Under the pieces are notes generated by a model. The model was not told the DNA's origin and ran no database searches. It saw nothing but the letters and a program-made list of their open reading frames with translations. Position numbers and translations under genes: made by a program. A stretch of 64,000 nucleotides of DNA from Myrica gale (lineage: Eukaryota; Streptophyta; Magnoliopsida; Fagales; Myricaceae), in assembly GCA_963930655.1 (NCBI GenBank), contig OZ005604.1, positions 7,450,001 to 7,514,000 on the forward strand. Reading direction: 5' to 3'. Shown here piece by piece: positions 23,470 to 35,248 of this stretch. Each line of letters opens with the position of its first letter. Position 1 is the stretch's first letter.

Positions 23470-23802
23470 TAGGAGTGGGCAAATCGGGTTCGGGTTTGCA
23501 CTGCCTCGACCCCGACCCCGACCCGAAAATATCGGGTTTACTTATGAGGAAACCCGAACCCGTATAAACCTGAAAAAATCGGGTCGAAACGGGTCGGTCC
23601 GGTTCGAAAAAGGCGGGTCACGAGTTGATGACATTATATTTTCGGGTTCGGGTTTAATTTCGGGTTTGTTCATATACCCGAACCCGAAAATTGATTTTTA
23701 TTTACATGCAAACCCGAATCCGCCTAAACCCGACCCGATCGGGTCGAAAACGGGTAGGGTCGGGTTGTCGGGTCTCGGGTCTCGGGTTTTTGCCCACCCC
23801 TA
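23470..23802. mobile_element. Small hAT element with 8-bp target duplication
   Basis: TAGGAGTGGGCAAA (23470) and TTTGCCCACCCCTA (to 23802) are inverted ends. GCTGGTCT flanks both sides (23462-23469 and 23803-23810), an 8-bp duplication as expected of hAT elements. The 333-bp body is made of alternating CGGGTT / AACCCG units, giving strong self-complementarity. The ORF 23351-23803 crossing it is an artefact of these repeats. Confidence 0.92.
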
Positions 23803-23810
23803 GCTGGTCT

Positions 23811-26100
23811 GATCCTAAACCACTTAAATGATAACCTAAACAAACCCCCCATCTTTATTAAATTAAAAGATGGAGGCCCTTTGTACGGTATCATGTCGTT
23901 TTGATCCTCTTGATTCCATCCTCCTTTTCTTTAGCTGCATTGGCCGCCTGCACAAATGTATTTCATTCTTTCTCAATTACCCTTCTGCCTTAGGCTACCT
24001 TCAATCAGGGCTTTCCCTCTCGGTGTCATTTATAACCCAATAAATCATATTTCAACTTTTTACTTATAATTTTCACTAAATTCCTACATAAGGTGATATC
24101 TACTGTGAATTGCCAGAAAAAAACGTTAATTATATCAAGAGAAATCTTTACTTTTAGCCTCTAAACTATCACTACAATGTTATTTACCAATTTAAAATTT
24201 TAATTTCATCATATATATTACGTTTTCAAATTTTCATATTTTATCAATAGCATCCTTTTACTCATTTCTCCAGTTAAAGATGATGGAAAGAAGCTTACAA
24301 AGCCGAAAATATACCTAATTCATGAGTCGGGTCTCTAGCTTAGATTTCCACGGTCCAACATTTTGCTTGAGCGACATTGAATGCACAATGTGACAATGTG
24401 TAAATCACTCTTCGAATATGACTGTCCAATTTAAAACTATCTTCAACTTTAGAGACTTCTTCACGCTCGCTCTTTTTACATCTCTTGGACCTCGAATTAT
24501 GCACCAGAACATGTATTCTATAATTTTCTGTCCGAATTACACAGTACAATTTAGAGACAGATAGATACAATAGATGTACTCTACACCATTTAATGTTGTT
24601 CATGTAAAGTTTCGGACAACATGAACCCTGAAATGTGGTCTATTTATTGTATCTCTCTTCAAATTATACTATGCAATTCGAGTGTAAGAAATTGTAAAAA
24701 TTCATAATCTTTGTTGAAGTATATAATTTTAACTTATAATATGGCTCGAAAACTAAAGTAGTATTTTGTAACCATATCTGGCAACAACCTAATTTAGTGT
24801 GGAAATAAATTCAAGGGACAGTGGAACAATTAATTTCCACAGGGGCACTCGCGAGTGACTTAAGGACCCTATTGAGAAATAATGGTCGGATTTTTTTTTG
24901 AAAAATAGATACGAGTGGTTGATTGCACATGGACCAATTTGTAGATGAAGTAATTATACCCTCACCAATCAATATTCAAATCTAAACCAGAAACGAGCCA
25001 TTTCCACCCATCACTCATGTGGCCCTTTCTCCAAAGATCAGGAAATTAGGTTGCTGAGTGCTGGGTCCACCAAAAAGGACATGTTCTTAATCAGAGAAAG
25101 AGAGAGATTCTGAGGGAATCATCAACTTGAAGGTAGTAGTCATAAAGGATATTTATTGCTCAAAGAGAATAAAAAGGAGGAAAAAAAATTTGCAAGGAGA
25201 GAGAGATTGGGAAAGAGATAGAAAGAGAAGCAATGTAAAAGGGATAAGCATGGATAAGCTCAGTTCCATCTCCAAAAGTAACCTTTGGGTCCTTTGTCAT
25301 GTTGTTGGGGTCAGTGTTTATAAATATCTGTCTGTCTTTAGGGGCTGTAGTGCTTTGTTTTAAAACTACTTATAGAATACTTTATTTCCCTACAAAAATA
25401 AAATATCAAAAGCTCATCATCTCTTATATGAGATTCTGTTCTTGTGGTGTTGTGTGACTGGGAACTAAAAGGTTATCTTAAAGGCTAAAGCTGCTTTTTT
25501 ATATTTCATTTTGTTTAAGAGCATCTTCACAGAGAGATCATGTATGCGTGTTCACTTCTCCACATCCATTTGAGCAGAAAATCATGAGCGGTAGCTTCTT
25601 GGCAAAGAACTTTGCCAACTGGGAAGATGACTGGAAACAGTATCAGATAAACCTCTTTCCTTCCTCTCCAGTGCTGAGCTCCAAAAGAAACTTGCTTGTT
25701 GGGGGGGGGGGGGGGGGGAAGGTAATAAGGACGAGTCTTTGTCAAAAGTAGATGATTCTATTACAGGAAAAAGAGACGCTACAGCAAATTTATAGACATC
25801 CATATTACATTCCGGCCTTTTTTGACAAACAGAAAAAGTTCAAGGACGATGAAAAGCTCTTAAACCATCTTTTTTAAACGAAATCAAGAACTTGTACATG
25901 TCCATTAGGATAATTTTTTTGGAAAGAGCAGATCAGCCCTCTGTTAAACCCCTAAGCTAGAAAAATTGGGTGGGTTGGGTGGAGAAGAAAGAAGAGGTTG
26001 GAAAAAAACTACATATATATATATATATAACAGCAGCGTTATTACTCTTTAAGAACAGGAGCAGAATAGAAAGTAGATGACCCAAACCTGCTTCATACTA
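23811..26100. other. Intergenic, downstream of the ELF4-like gene
   Basis: No gene recognised. Noted structures: a palindrome around TTGGCAAAGAACTTTGCCAA (25599-25618); an 18-base G run (25701-25718); an AT dinucleotide repeat near 26010-26029. A plus-strand frame at 25585-25700 (MSGSFLAKNFANWEDDWKQY) has protein-like content but no known family and runs into the G tract. Confidence 0.5.
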
Positions 26101-26321
26101 TTCAATTAGATCCACAGTTGCACTGAGTTACAATGAGGCCGAGTAGAAGTACTTATGGAAAAAATTATTCTTTATACGAAATGTAAGTGGAGAGAACTGG
26201 GGACAGTTCACTGATACAAGAGGGTTACAGAATGTAATCGTACGGTGCTCTACCAGCTCAAGACAAACTGTGAATTTCTGGTTTCCAACCATGCAAAATA
26301 ATTTCGAGGAACGCAAATTCT

Positions 26322-26666
26322 CTACGCAGGCCTAGTTCGCTTATGGCCAGCTTTGCCATCTGATCTCAAAGCCCCACTCGAGTCCCCCTCGGAGGAACCA
26401 TCCACGGATTTGGTAAAGGAACTGGAAAGGTCTGCGTAGAGATCAACCACCCTCCGGATATTGTTGTTGAGCTCCCTGATCAGACCCACATTCCTGGTGA
26501 GATTGTCAGGGATCTTGGACTCGTGGTTCTGGTTTATCTCATTGATGAGAAGTCTGTTCTGATCTAAGATGTTCTGGACTTGAACAAAGCTCTTCTTAAA
26601 TGTCTGCAAGATCTTGCCATCAATCTGGGTGTCATTACCGAGTGCTGAAAATGTGTCACCGTCCAT
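26322..26666 (-). CDS. ELF4-like: ELF4-like circadian clock protein
   Basis: The single-exon coding region gives 114 residues, the usual size of ELF4/ELF4-like proteins. Residues about 15-85 form the conserved ELF4 domain: DGKILQTFKKSFVQVQNILD, NRLLINEINQNHESK, LTRNVGLIRELNNNIRRVVD and LYADLSSSF. A Ser/Gly-rich tail ends in KRTRPA. ELF4 proteins are small helical nuclear factors that join ELF3 and LUX in the evening complex, which represses growth and clock genes at dusk. The start is the first ATG after an intron acceptor in the 5'UTR, and no upstream in-frame ATG competes. The tail and NNNIRRVVDLY resemble ELF4-L2/L3/L4 paralogues more than ELF4 itself. It appears intact. Confidence 0.93.
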   Translation of the reverse strand: MDGDTFSALGNDTQIDGKILQTFKKSFVQVQNILDQNRLLINEINQNHESKIPDNLTRNVGLIRELNNNIRRVVDLYADLSSSFTKSVDGSSEGDSSGALRSDGKAGHKRTRPA

Positions 26667-26702
26667 TCTTTAGTGTCTGGATTCTATCAAATCAGAACCA
26701 GT

Positions 26703-27900
26703 CCTGTATCGACCAACAAAAAGAAAAAGGAAGAAGGAGAAGATGATGAGGTCAGAAGGAACAAAAGCTGAGAGAGTCTTTATTAAATTACACGAATTCA
26801 TTTCTATAATCATATCTTTCTTACTTGGACATGCTTACACAGGTACACAGACCACAAACCCCCAGACAAAACATGAGATGGTTTGGCATTTTAAAAAAAA
26901 GCATTTGTGCACATAAGACAAGGTCTGTGCCTGGAATCATGACCTCCATGGGTGGTTCTTTTTACAAGGGGATCGGATAACCAACATGAATTATTATTAT
27001 TAGGGTTATTATTATTAGTAGTATTTGTGACGAGATATGAGGAAAAGCAGATCCCATTTCCATAAAAGGGAACCTTTTTTAATGTTCACAGAAAATACCC
27101 ACCTAAAGCTCAGAGCCCCAGAAAGGAATCTCAAAGACCCAAAAGAAAAACTCAGTCAAATGAGATGAGGCATGAGGGGTCCTGCTGCACAGACAGCATT
27201 ATTGATCTTTACAAGCAAAGCTGAAAACGCGGAAAATAACATAAACCATAAATTAAAAAGAAGGGACAAAATGTCCGAAGAAAACAATTAAAGCGGAAAA
27301 ATCCCGGTTAATCCAAACGGGTATTACCTGAAACTCAGGAATACCAGAAAACAAGGAACAAATTGGGAATTTCATACGTTCAAACCGGACACTTGCCGGT
27401 GCAGAAGCACCGATTCCAGAAGTAGAAAAAATAATTGCTCCAAAAATCTAAAAAGAAACTCAGAATATAATGCCCCCACTACCACTTCGAGAAATCAATG
27501 AAATAATTTATATTTTCCTACATAAAATTCGAAACGTAGAGACCGAAAGCTGATAAGAGTTCAATGATTCCGTAAAAGAAAATTAACAAAACGGATCAAT
27601 TCAAGGGCGCGAAGAACTACAAATGAAAAAAAAAACTGGGAAAAATATCAAAACGAGAAGAAGAAGAAGAAGACGAGAAAAAAATTTGCGGGTACTGGGT
27701 TTTATAATTCCGACATGGTTTTCCAAAACTACATATTTATATTAGTATTTCGTACCTTAAAAATCTGGAACATTTTTGGAGAAGACAGCTTGAAGGAGGG
27801 AAGAGAAGAGGGGTTCCCGAGGAGCAGTGGAAAAATATCTCCGATTGAATCGAATCTCCAGAAGAAAGGCCCCTCTGAATTCTGTGTGAGAGAGAGAGAG
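26703..27900 (-). other. 5'UTR exon and leader intron of the ELF4-like gene
   Basis: A C/T-rich leader on the minus strand runs from about 27900 to 27758 and ends TTTTTAAG before GTACGA, a good donor. The matching acceptor is GATACAG with the next exon at 26703, 37 bases upstream of the ATG. The leader contains a short upstream ORF beginning MFQIF across the splice site. A GA-rich tract (27888-27950) marks the probable transcription start. Splicing is inferred from sequence only. Confidence 0.6.
27832..27840 (+). promoter_or_regulatory. Evening element (AAAATATCT) in the ELF4-like leader
   Basis: A perfect evening element lies in the leader region of the ELF4-like gene. In known plants CCA1/LHY/RVE factors bind this motif and set evening expression of ELF4-class genes. 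A one-base variant (AAAATATCA) is in the leader intron near 27645. Confidence 0.6.
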
Positions 27901-27959
27901 CGCTTTTAGATAGAAGTGTTAGTCATTTAGAGAGAGAGAGGGAGAGAGTATGTTAGATT

Positions 27960-30190
27960 TGACAGTCACGCTCGGACCCTTCTTTGTGTAAATATTATTA
28001 TTTTTTAGCTATATTCTAGAATGATACATGGGTTTTGGCTGAGTCCAAAATTTAGATTTAATAATTAAAAATTTATTATATAAATTTTTTATTATAATAT
28101 TTATTAAAAATTTCTCTCTTCATTTTTTTCACAAACTTCAATAACATATTTTTATTTTATAATATTTTTCAAACTATAATACCTAACATTTCCGAACTCA
28201 GACGATATTTCGTAATCATTAATGTTTTGGCATCCTTTTCGTTTTGTTTTTTTCTCAGGTTGTCGTTCGGGTTTTTGATTTGATTCAGTGGGCGAAGTGA
28301 TTTGTTTCTTTCTCTCAGATCCAACGCCATGCCCCTCTCAATCTCTTTCTCGTTTCTTGCCACGTGGCATTTGATTGGCGACGGCATATGTCATGGAGAA
28401 GTGGGCCCACTTCCGGGACTATGAAAAGGTTTTTTCCCACCACCTTCTTTTTCTTCTCCAAGGGATAGATTTTTTCTTTCGTTATTTCATGTTTTGTCGT
28501 CAAAATGGGGAGGAAACACTTTGTAATTTCAAATACTTATGATGGTAGGTAAAAGGAAAATTCATCAAATTTAATAATCATTATATAAATAAATAGGGGT
28601 ATTAATGCATGGAGTGCTGCGTTGTCACCTCGGACTTGGGGTTCAAAATATTCTTTAAACTATAGAATATTATCATTATGCAATGCTCTCGCGCTTTTTA
28701 TTTTTATTTATATTACACATTAATTATGTCATAATTAAAATTAGTAAATTACTCATTGGGGGAGACTTGTCTTATTGGATGTGTTACATGTGTACATATA
28801 TTATTAAATAGATAGATGTTGATTAGTTGTTAACATTGAATGCCTGAATCAGTCTACTTCTTAGTTAAAATTGAATGTAACTCTCCAACCGATACAAAGT
28901 AATGTTAACTCCTTTCCAACAAAAACTTTGTATAAGTTCAAATTCTATTCTTGGTCAATCTTACCCTAAGGTTCGAAGTTTATCATTAAGTATTGTATTA
29001 TTATAGTTCTAATTATGGATTAAAACTAATGATTGTGTTTTTCTTATTTTCTCATTTTTTTTGTATCAAATATTAAATTATGCACATTATTGAATTACTA
29101 TATGATTTGCATGATATGAAGACGAATATCATTGTACGGATTAAATATTTCTGTAAATAAAAAAAGATTTTTCAATACCTTTTTTCCACAAGCTTCAGAG
29201 GGGATGGTGCCAATGCTCAATGCCTGGGGAAATACCTAAAAACAAGGACTTTTGGGGGAAAGCCATTTTCTTATGTCACCGCAGACGCTGACGTGTAACG
29301 AGGCTAAAATGGTCAATAGGAATGTCTATTGGTTTGGCCCGCCCCAGGTCCGCCTCCCCCCGCGGATCTTCGTTTTGGCCGAGAATGGGAAGTTAGTGCT
29401 CATAATAACATCAAAAAATAAAATCTACCGGAACAACTGTTTTCCTCCAACCACTTAAGAACGCGTGTCAGAAGTGGTTCGGGAGATCTCCAGCTTCGGG
29501 TGCCAAGCCTATCCAGATTACCGAGCCTGCTGATTTTCTCTGTTCCTCTCCGCTGCAATTCTTTTTCTCCCAGAAAAGCGGGTCCCACGCTCCTATCACG
29601 CCTCAGCTGAATACGATATGAACAGAAACCGAACCTGTACAGCGGACACGCTGTCCAACGCTGATGTTTTGCTCCTGACGGCACCTACGGACGGACACCA
29701 TTTACCATGCCCCCATGACACATGACAGTACAGTTCCTGAGTTCCAGCTACTCTTTTTTTTTTTTAATATTTTTTTCCTCTTCCCATATTAATTTGTTTG
29801 CTTACTGTTTTATAACTCAAATATTTTGTGGCATGTTCTTCGTGATATTAGCTAGCTTCTTATTATTTTTTTCAAAAAAGATATTAAATGATTTTATCTT
29901 ATAAATTGTATTCACTATTATGATTTATGTTTTGCTTATTTAAGCTGAGGGTGCTAGCACGTAGAGGGAGATATACTTTTTAAAAACTTTATTGTTCCCT
30001 CTATTCAAAAATAAATATGGATATATTGATGGCAAGTCTGCAATGAGAGGTCAATTTCGACTGGTTTGATAATCAAGAAAAGAAAAATGGTTAATAACTT
30101 GGTCGTGCAGTTTAAAATGACATTCGAATAATTGTTTTAAAAAATAATATCAGAGCATACAGTATCCATTTTTATAAACAGAATTGAATC
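27960..30190. other. Intergenic upstream of the ELF4-like gene
   Basis: No gene recognised. A MITE family 2 copy occupies about 28030-28190. A GC-richer island at 29270-29710 has open frames on both strands but no family match; it could be a promoter of something unseen or an old insertion. The rest is AT-rich. Confidence 0.5.
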
Positions 30191-30374
30191 TATGAGTGTG
30201 TTCGGTTAAGGTGTATTGTGATGATTTTTTGTGTTTTGAGAATTTTTATGTGATGTTAACTTTATTGGTATGCGTGTTGTAGTTATATTTATGTGGTGTG
30301 AAAAATTATGTTTGATTGTAGAATACTAAAGATTGAAAAAATCCTGAGGATACTTCCTAAACGAACATGCCCTA
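30191..30374. mobile_element. MITE family 4, second copy
   Basis: The left end GTGTGTTCGGTTAAGG is mirrored by ACGAACATGCCC. It shares TTTTTTGTGTTTTGAGAATT and GGTATGCGTG with 17940-18119. CTATG flanks both sides (before 30196 and after 30370), possibly the target duplication. Confidence 0.65.
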
Positions 30375-33050
30375 TGCTGCATGACACAAGTACTTTCAAA
30401 TAGAGTACTAGAGTACGAGAGCAAGACAACAGGGTGAATATAAGTTTGTAGATAACAAATGTTTTTGTGGTTGTTTGTAATTTATGAATATCATATTCGA
30501 AGTTAGTGTGGCAGTTAGGACCTCCAAGTATACAGATGGCATACCATGTTCGGGTGTTTGGGTGTCAGTTCCAAGTCACTTTTGTTACTGGGTGAATCTC
30601 AAGACTTTCCGCGTACGTAGATCGTGGAGGAGGTCTCGCGTGCTCCCCCAGTTGTTTAGGCATTTTTTATTTATTATTTCGAGTGCCTTTTTTTAGCTGC
30701 TTTAATTATAATGATCAAATAACTTATTTTATGGTATAGTTCGCAAATCTTGTGGGTATTTTTTTTGTACAACTCCGAAATGTGCCACTATGGTGAGAGA
30801 GTGTTGAGGCGACTACGAGAGTGGTATGACATGATTATTGAAGAGACTGCAAGAGTTGTATCCTTGTGATACCATCATGTTCCAGTAAACTATTGGGGAC
30901 TTAGCTGATGAAATTGATTTTGTTGGTCTTCATGCTAGAATGAGGTAAGAGCTAGCGTATGTTAAAAGAAAATAATAAATGAAAAAATGAGAATTTTCAA
31001 AAGATTTCAAATTTGTTATGTTCACTCGTACATCAAGGAATAAAAGAGGAGCGAAATGTAACAAAATTGGTAATATCTGGTGTAAAGCGTCAGTATCCAA
31101 TAGTTGGGGAATGGGGCAAAAAGTGTACTTTTTTTCAAGATGGTAAAAAGAGAATAAAATGTCACCACGAATCAAGTGTACACATTTCCATTCAAAATGA
31201 TGAAAATCTTGATGTCAGAGTACAAATTATAAGTCAAAATATAAATAAAACAATAATATATAATATAAAATGTCGATTACTCGTAATCGTGGACGAAAAG
31301 TGTATTTATGCCTGCAAAATCCGTTTGAGAACCGATGTAAAATGATATGGTACAACCTATCTTTTTTGGTTACCTATTAACATCACAAGGCTCATTGTAA
31401 TTCCTTCTAAAAATCTTTTCTTCTTGTCGAAGGAAAAGCTCGTTGAAACTGAAAAGGGTAAGCTAGTTGAAGCTGAAAACTACTGTATACAACAATTTAT
31501 TGGTGAGATTTTAAAATATAATATATATATATATATGTAAAAGAAAGCAGTTAAAAGACACGATTAAAAAAAACTCTAAATAGCTAGAAGTACTGTAGAG
31601 GTTCGGTTATGTTTTGTTTAAATGGGTTGGAACAATGGCACTCCGTACTATCTTTTGGTTCAGAAAAAAAAAACGGGTGAAAATAAAAAGCACTTACTGT
31701 CACGCTATGTCCTTTTTATCTTTTTATTTGGGCAACATTGTCTGGCCTTGGCGCTGTATTCGTAATTTAGTATATTTATGTTCAAACTCATCTTATTTAA
31801 TCAGGCCTAGCCAGTTGCTTATGATTAATTAACTAATCTCGCAAAACTTCAAATGTTTTGAAATTAATGATATCTTAATTTTCTACCATGCTCTTCTTGT
31901 ATTTTTCTGGGATAACATTTATCTGTATAACCAATATTACGTCACTAGTTTTAATACATTGGGCTCGAAATAATGATTTTTGTGTATTAGTCTGGACTAT
32001 GACATTTATCTATGAAATCAACTGAAAACAGATAGACAACACGGGCGACTACCTTTTTGTAGCTTTAGACAAGTCATAAAAATGAGATATTTTAATGTAA
32101 AATTTAAAATAAATCATAAATTTACTTTTTGCCTTCTTAGATACAAAATTAGTAATTAAACTTCTGAATTTGGTGTGAAAAAATGTTGAAATTTGTATGA
32201 AAATTTTGAGATTTTGCAGGAAAAAATTTTCTTAGCAAGTTGAAAATATTTTCCTCACCAAACATATACTTAGTTTTGAAAAACTTCTTTCTACAGTTCC
32301 AACTGTAAAATGATAAATTGTATTATATATTTAATAAAATAATTTGGAAAACAATCCAGTTCTTACACTAGATTAAATATTTCAAGTGGAGTGCTAATTT
32401 CTATTTTTGTAAAATTTTTAATTCTAAAAATAAATCCAAACTATTAATATCAGAGCGCATGTCATGCTTAAGAAAATTTTCAAGATTGAGACCATTTTTC
32501 TTCTTCTAATTTTACAATAATATCTGCATAACAATCCACACCTTTAATTTTATATGATGCTATTATTTTGAAAAGTGATTATAGTGTTAGTTTCTAGGAC
32601 GTGTTATTTATACCTCATTTTTAAATATTCCTATTTTATAGGCCTTTAATTAAGTTTTATTTTAAAAAATTATTTTTTTTCTTCTCATTAATTTTAATTT
32701 TGCTATAATATAATATAGGGTTTTCATAATTTAAAATTTAAAATTTTACTTATAATATAAGAACTTTATAATAGGAGGTCTTCCTAATTAGAAAGCCTTA
32801 AGTTATCGTTTCAACTGCCTACCCCTTTCAGTCGCCCTATAGACCGAAGAAGATGAGAAATAATTGATCTAAATATATCCAATTTAACTGTTCTTGTACA
32901 TTTGACTTAGTTCTGGGATATGAGATAAAACCTTATAGTTATTCTAACTAATTCTCTAACTACTGTCTAAATTTACTAATTGAACCCACTATTTACTTAG
33001 GTTGAGATTAGGCTCTCCTCTCACACACTAGGCCCATATTGTTACTCCTT
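30375..33050. other. Intergenic, no gene recognised
   Basis: ORFs at 30484-30696 and 31013-31345 show no family features and poor codon use. An AT microsatellite lies near 31520-31537. The stretch 32040-32780 is very AT-rich. The last 60 bases before 33100 are C/T-rich and probably belong to the UP3 leader. Confidence 0.5.
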
Positions 33051-33099
33051 TTCCTTCAAACCATACTCTCCGTCCCCCTCGTCCGAATCAATCATCAGG

Positions 33100-33760
33100 A
33101 TGTCGTCCTCCCAGACCGTCATTGAACACGCCGTTCTCTTCAAGATCATAAAGGACTGCGACCCGACCAAAGTCCACGACATGGTCAATGCTCTCAACAG
33201 TCTGGCCTCCATCGTCGACGTCCTCTACCTCACCGCTGGTCCTGTTCTCCGAAATCGGTACTCCTCCCCCTACCTTCACCTATGCGCTCCACTCCCGCTT
33301 TAAAACCATGGACGACCTCGAAGCCTACTTGGTCCATCCCCACCACGACAGCGTGGTCAATGAATCGGTCATCCCAGCAATCGATGACTTCTTGGCCTTC
33401 GACTGGGTAGCTGAGGTTGGTGATGGTGACGATGCAGTGGTCCCACCTCCCGGGTCCGCGATACGAGCCACCTTCATGAAGCTCAAGGAGAACTTGGGCG
33501 ACGAGGTAAAGCCTAAGATTCTTGAGGTTATTGAGGAAGCTAAGGGCCTTTTCCCGCAGATAAAGCAGCTTACTTTCGGGGAAAACTTCACGCCGGAGAA
33601 AGCAAAGGGGTACTGGCTGACTACGCTCACGATCTTTCCCGGAATAAGCGAAATGGAGGAGCTGAATTCCAAAGAAGAATTGGTGGCTGCGCAGATGACG
33701 AAGGTTGAGGATTTTTTTGAGAATGTGTTTGGGATTGATTATGTGGTACCGGCGCCATAA
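33100..33760 (+). pseudogene. UP3: UP3-type stress-response A/B-barrel (Dabb) protein, one frameshift
   Basis: The first frame from ATG 33100 reads SSSQTVIEHAVLFKIIKD and LTAGPVLRNRYSSP. The second frame continues with TFTYALHSRFKTMDDLEAY, then DFLAFDWVAEVG, and ends DYVVPAP at 33760. The junction is the run CTCCTCCCCCTA (33261-33272); one C too many explains the switch. Ignoring it, the product would be about 219 residues with two Dabb (dimeric ferredoxin-like) halves, the layout of plant UP3 proteins. The first carries the IEHAVLFK strand and HSRF. The second half (IRATFMKLKEN.., FPQIKQLTFGENF) is complete. Function in this family is poorly known; stress response is the annotated role. The gene is either newly broken or carries a homopolymer sequencing error. 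Confidence 0.85.
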
Positions 33761-34422
33761 TCCGCTAGTCTTTAATTGGTACATGAGAAAAGGGAAAATG
33801 TTCAATAAAAATGTTAAGCTTCATTGTCGGATCAACGGTGTAAATGTAATGGGCAGTTACTCTCCATAATAAATGTCTGGCAGTGCTCTGTCTTTGTATG
33901 TATATATATATGTTCAAACTCCTCTTAAGTCTTATATATTCAGGCCTAATTAGTAACTAGTTGCATATGAATAACTAATCACATGAGATTTGTATGTCCA
34001 AACTCATCTTATAGGTATCTTTATTATGGACTCAAGCAACAGGCTTGGGTGGGTTAAGGCACTTGGGCTCAAAAGATTATTGATAGGGCCCACTAACAGC
34101 CCAAAAGTGATGTTTTGAGCCCATAAAAGAAGAGCTATAACAATTGTGACGCCCCTTGCATATGTGCGAATGTAAAAGAAAAAGAAAAAGAACCATGAAA
34201 AGGAAATGTTTTTTTTTTCGGAAACTGACTATATGGTCACTAATTATATATCAAAAAGAAGATTTAGTCATTAGATTTTATTTTTTTATTTAATGATGAT
34301 TGAGTATTATGACATGGCGGTCCATATTCCGTAAGATCCTGCATCCGTGCCACATCATGTTTTTGCCCACTCAGCGCGTGATTAAGCAGCCCGCTCACTT
34401 AAAACACCCATCATCTTCTAAA
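33761..34422. other. UP3 3' region and intergenic
   Basis: The first 120 bases are 3'UTR-like (ATGTTCAATAAAAATG near 33799 looks like a poly(A) signal) and align with the sequence after the second UP3 copy at 40287-40390. No other gene is seen. Confidence 0.6.
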
Positions 34423-34869
34423 TCAGCGGTCGTGGTCGTGGTCGTCTTCATCTTCTTCTTCCACTCGTGGTTTTTCTTCAGTAGTGTTAATGTCAAATCC
34501 CTCTTTTCCATCACTGTATTCATAGCTTGCTTCATTTTCTTCATCCTTAGCTTCTTCCGAGTCAACACTGGGAGTACAAGTTTTCAAAAAACAGAGCCGA
34601 AGCCGGCCATGACTGCGTTCAGCTTGAAAATAATTTTGTGTTGCTGGAGCCTTGACAGCGTTGATTATTAGCCGCCCATTTTCGCAGTGGAGCCTAAATA
34701 GTAGAGATTCCGAGCCGCTTATCGTTATCAAGGGAGGAGGAAAATTTGGAGGATTATTGGTTCCAAAATGTTGACGTAAACAAACAGGCAAAAACACTGA
34801 ACAGCGCGAAAGCAAAGCAGAGAATGACGTGAAAACGAAAAAATGGTGCTGGTCTCTGCTTATTCTCAT
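34423..34869 (-). CDS. FAF: FANTASTIC FOUR (FAF) domain protein
   Basis: The open frame gives 148 residues. Residues about 41-96 hold the FAF domain: NFPPPLITISGSESLLFRL, then CENGRLIINAVKAP, then NYFQAERSHGRLRLCFL. The C-terminal 40 residues are acidic (EEAKDEENEASYEYSD and EEEDEDDHDHD), as is common in this family. Known FAF proteins act in the shoot meristem, where they affect WUSCHEL-dependent size and flowering; FAF-like proteins of unknown role are more numerous. The first 38 residues are hydrophobic and unlike known family starts, so the true start may lie elsewhere or the 5' end was replaced. It is convergent with the UP3 gene. A partial plus-strand copy lies at 39739-39957. Confidence 0.75.
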   Translation of the reverse strand: MRISRDQHHFFVFTSFSALLSRCSVFLPVCLRQHFGTNNPPNFPPPLITISGSESLLFRLHCENGRLIINAVKAPATQNYFQAERSHGRLRLCFLKTCTPSVDSEEAKDEENEASYEYSDGKEGFDINTTEEKPRVEEEDEDDHDHDR

Positions 34870-35248
34870 TCTGTCTGGTATTTGCAGGGGTTTCTCTTAT
34901 AAGCTTCCCCCGGCCCCGATCCCAATCCTAATCCCGAAACTCCAACAAATATTCCCACTCTCGCGTTTCCGAATAACAACAAACTAAAGCGAACTGCTGA
35001 ACCAGTGCAAAGGCTCTAGCTTTAGTACTATAACCTCCATGGCTCCACAGATGTCCTCTTGATCGCTTCGCTTTTGTCGCTTATTCTTATAAGCGGTACC
35101 GCACAGGGTAAGCCCGTTCTCGGCGTCGTAACATCTCGACGAACTGTTTTTTTCGTTTTTCTACTTTGAGTAGTTCTGTGTCGTTTGATAGTTTATTTTC
35201 TTCTGTATTTTTCTGGTTTGGTGGCGAAATATGAAGTGGGCGGGGATC

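Noticed and set aside
23351-23803. 150-codon ORF
   Set aside because: It crosses the ends of a hAT mini-element and reads only CGGGTT-type repeats.
31013-31345. 110-codon ORF
   Set aside because: AT-rich codons, no domain, no splice or promoter context.
33230-33805. Long minus-strand ORFs opposite UP3
   Set aside because: They are shadows of the real plus-strand coding region.
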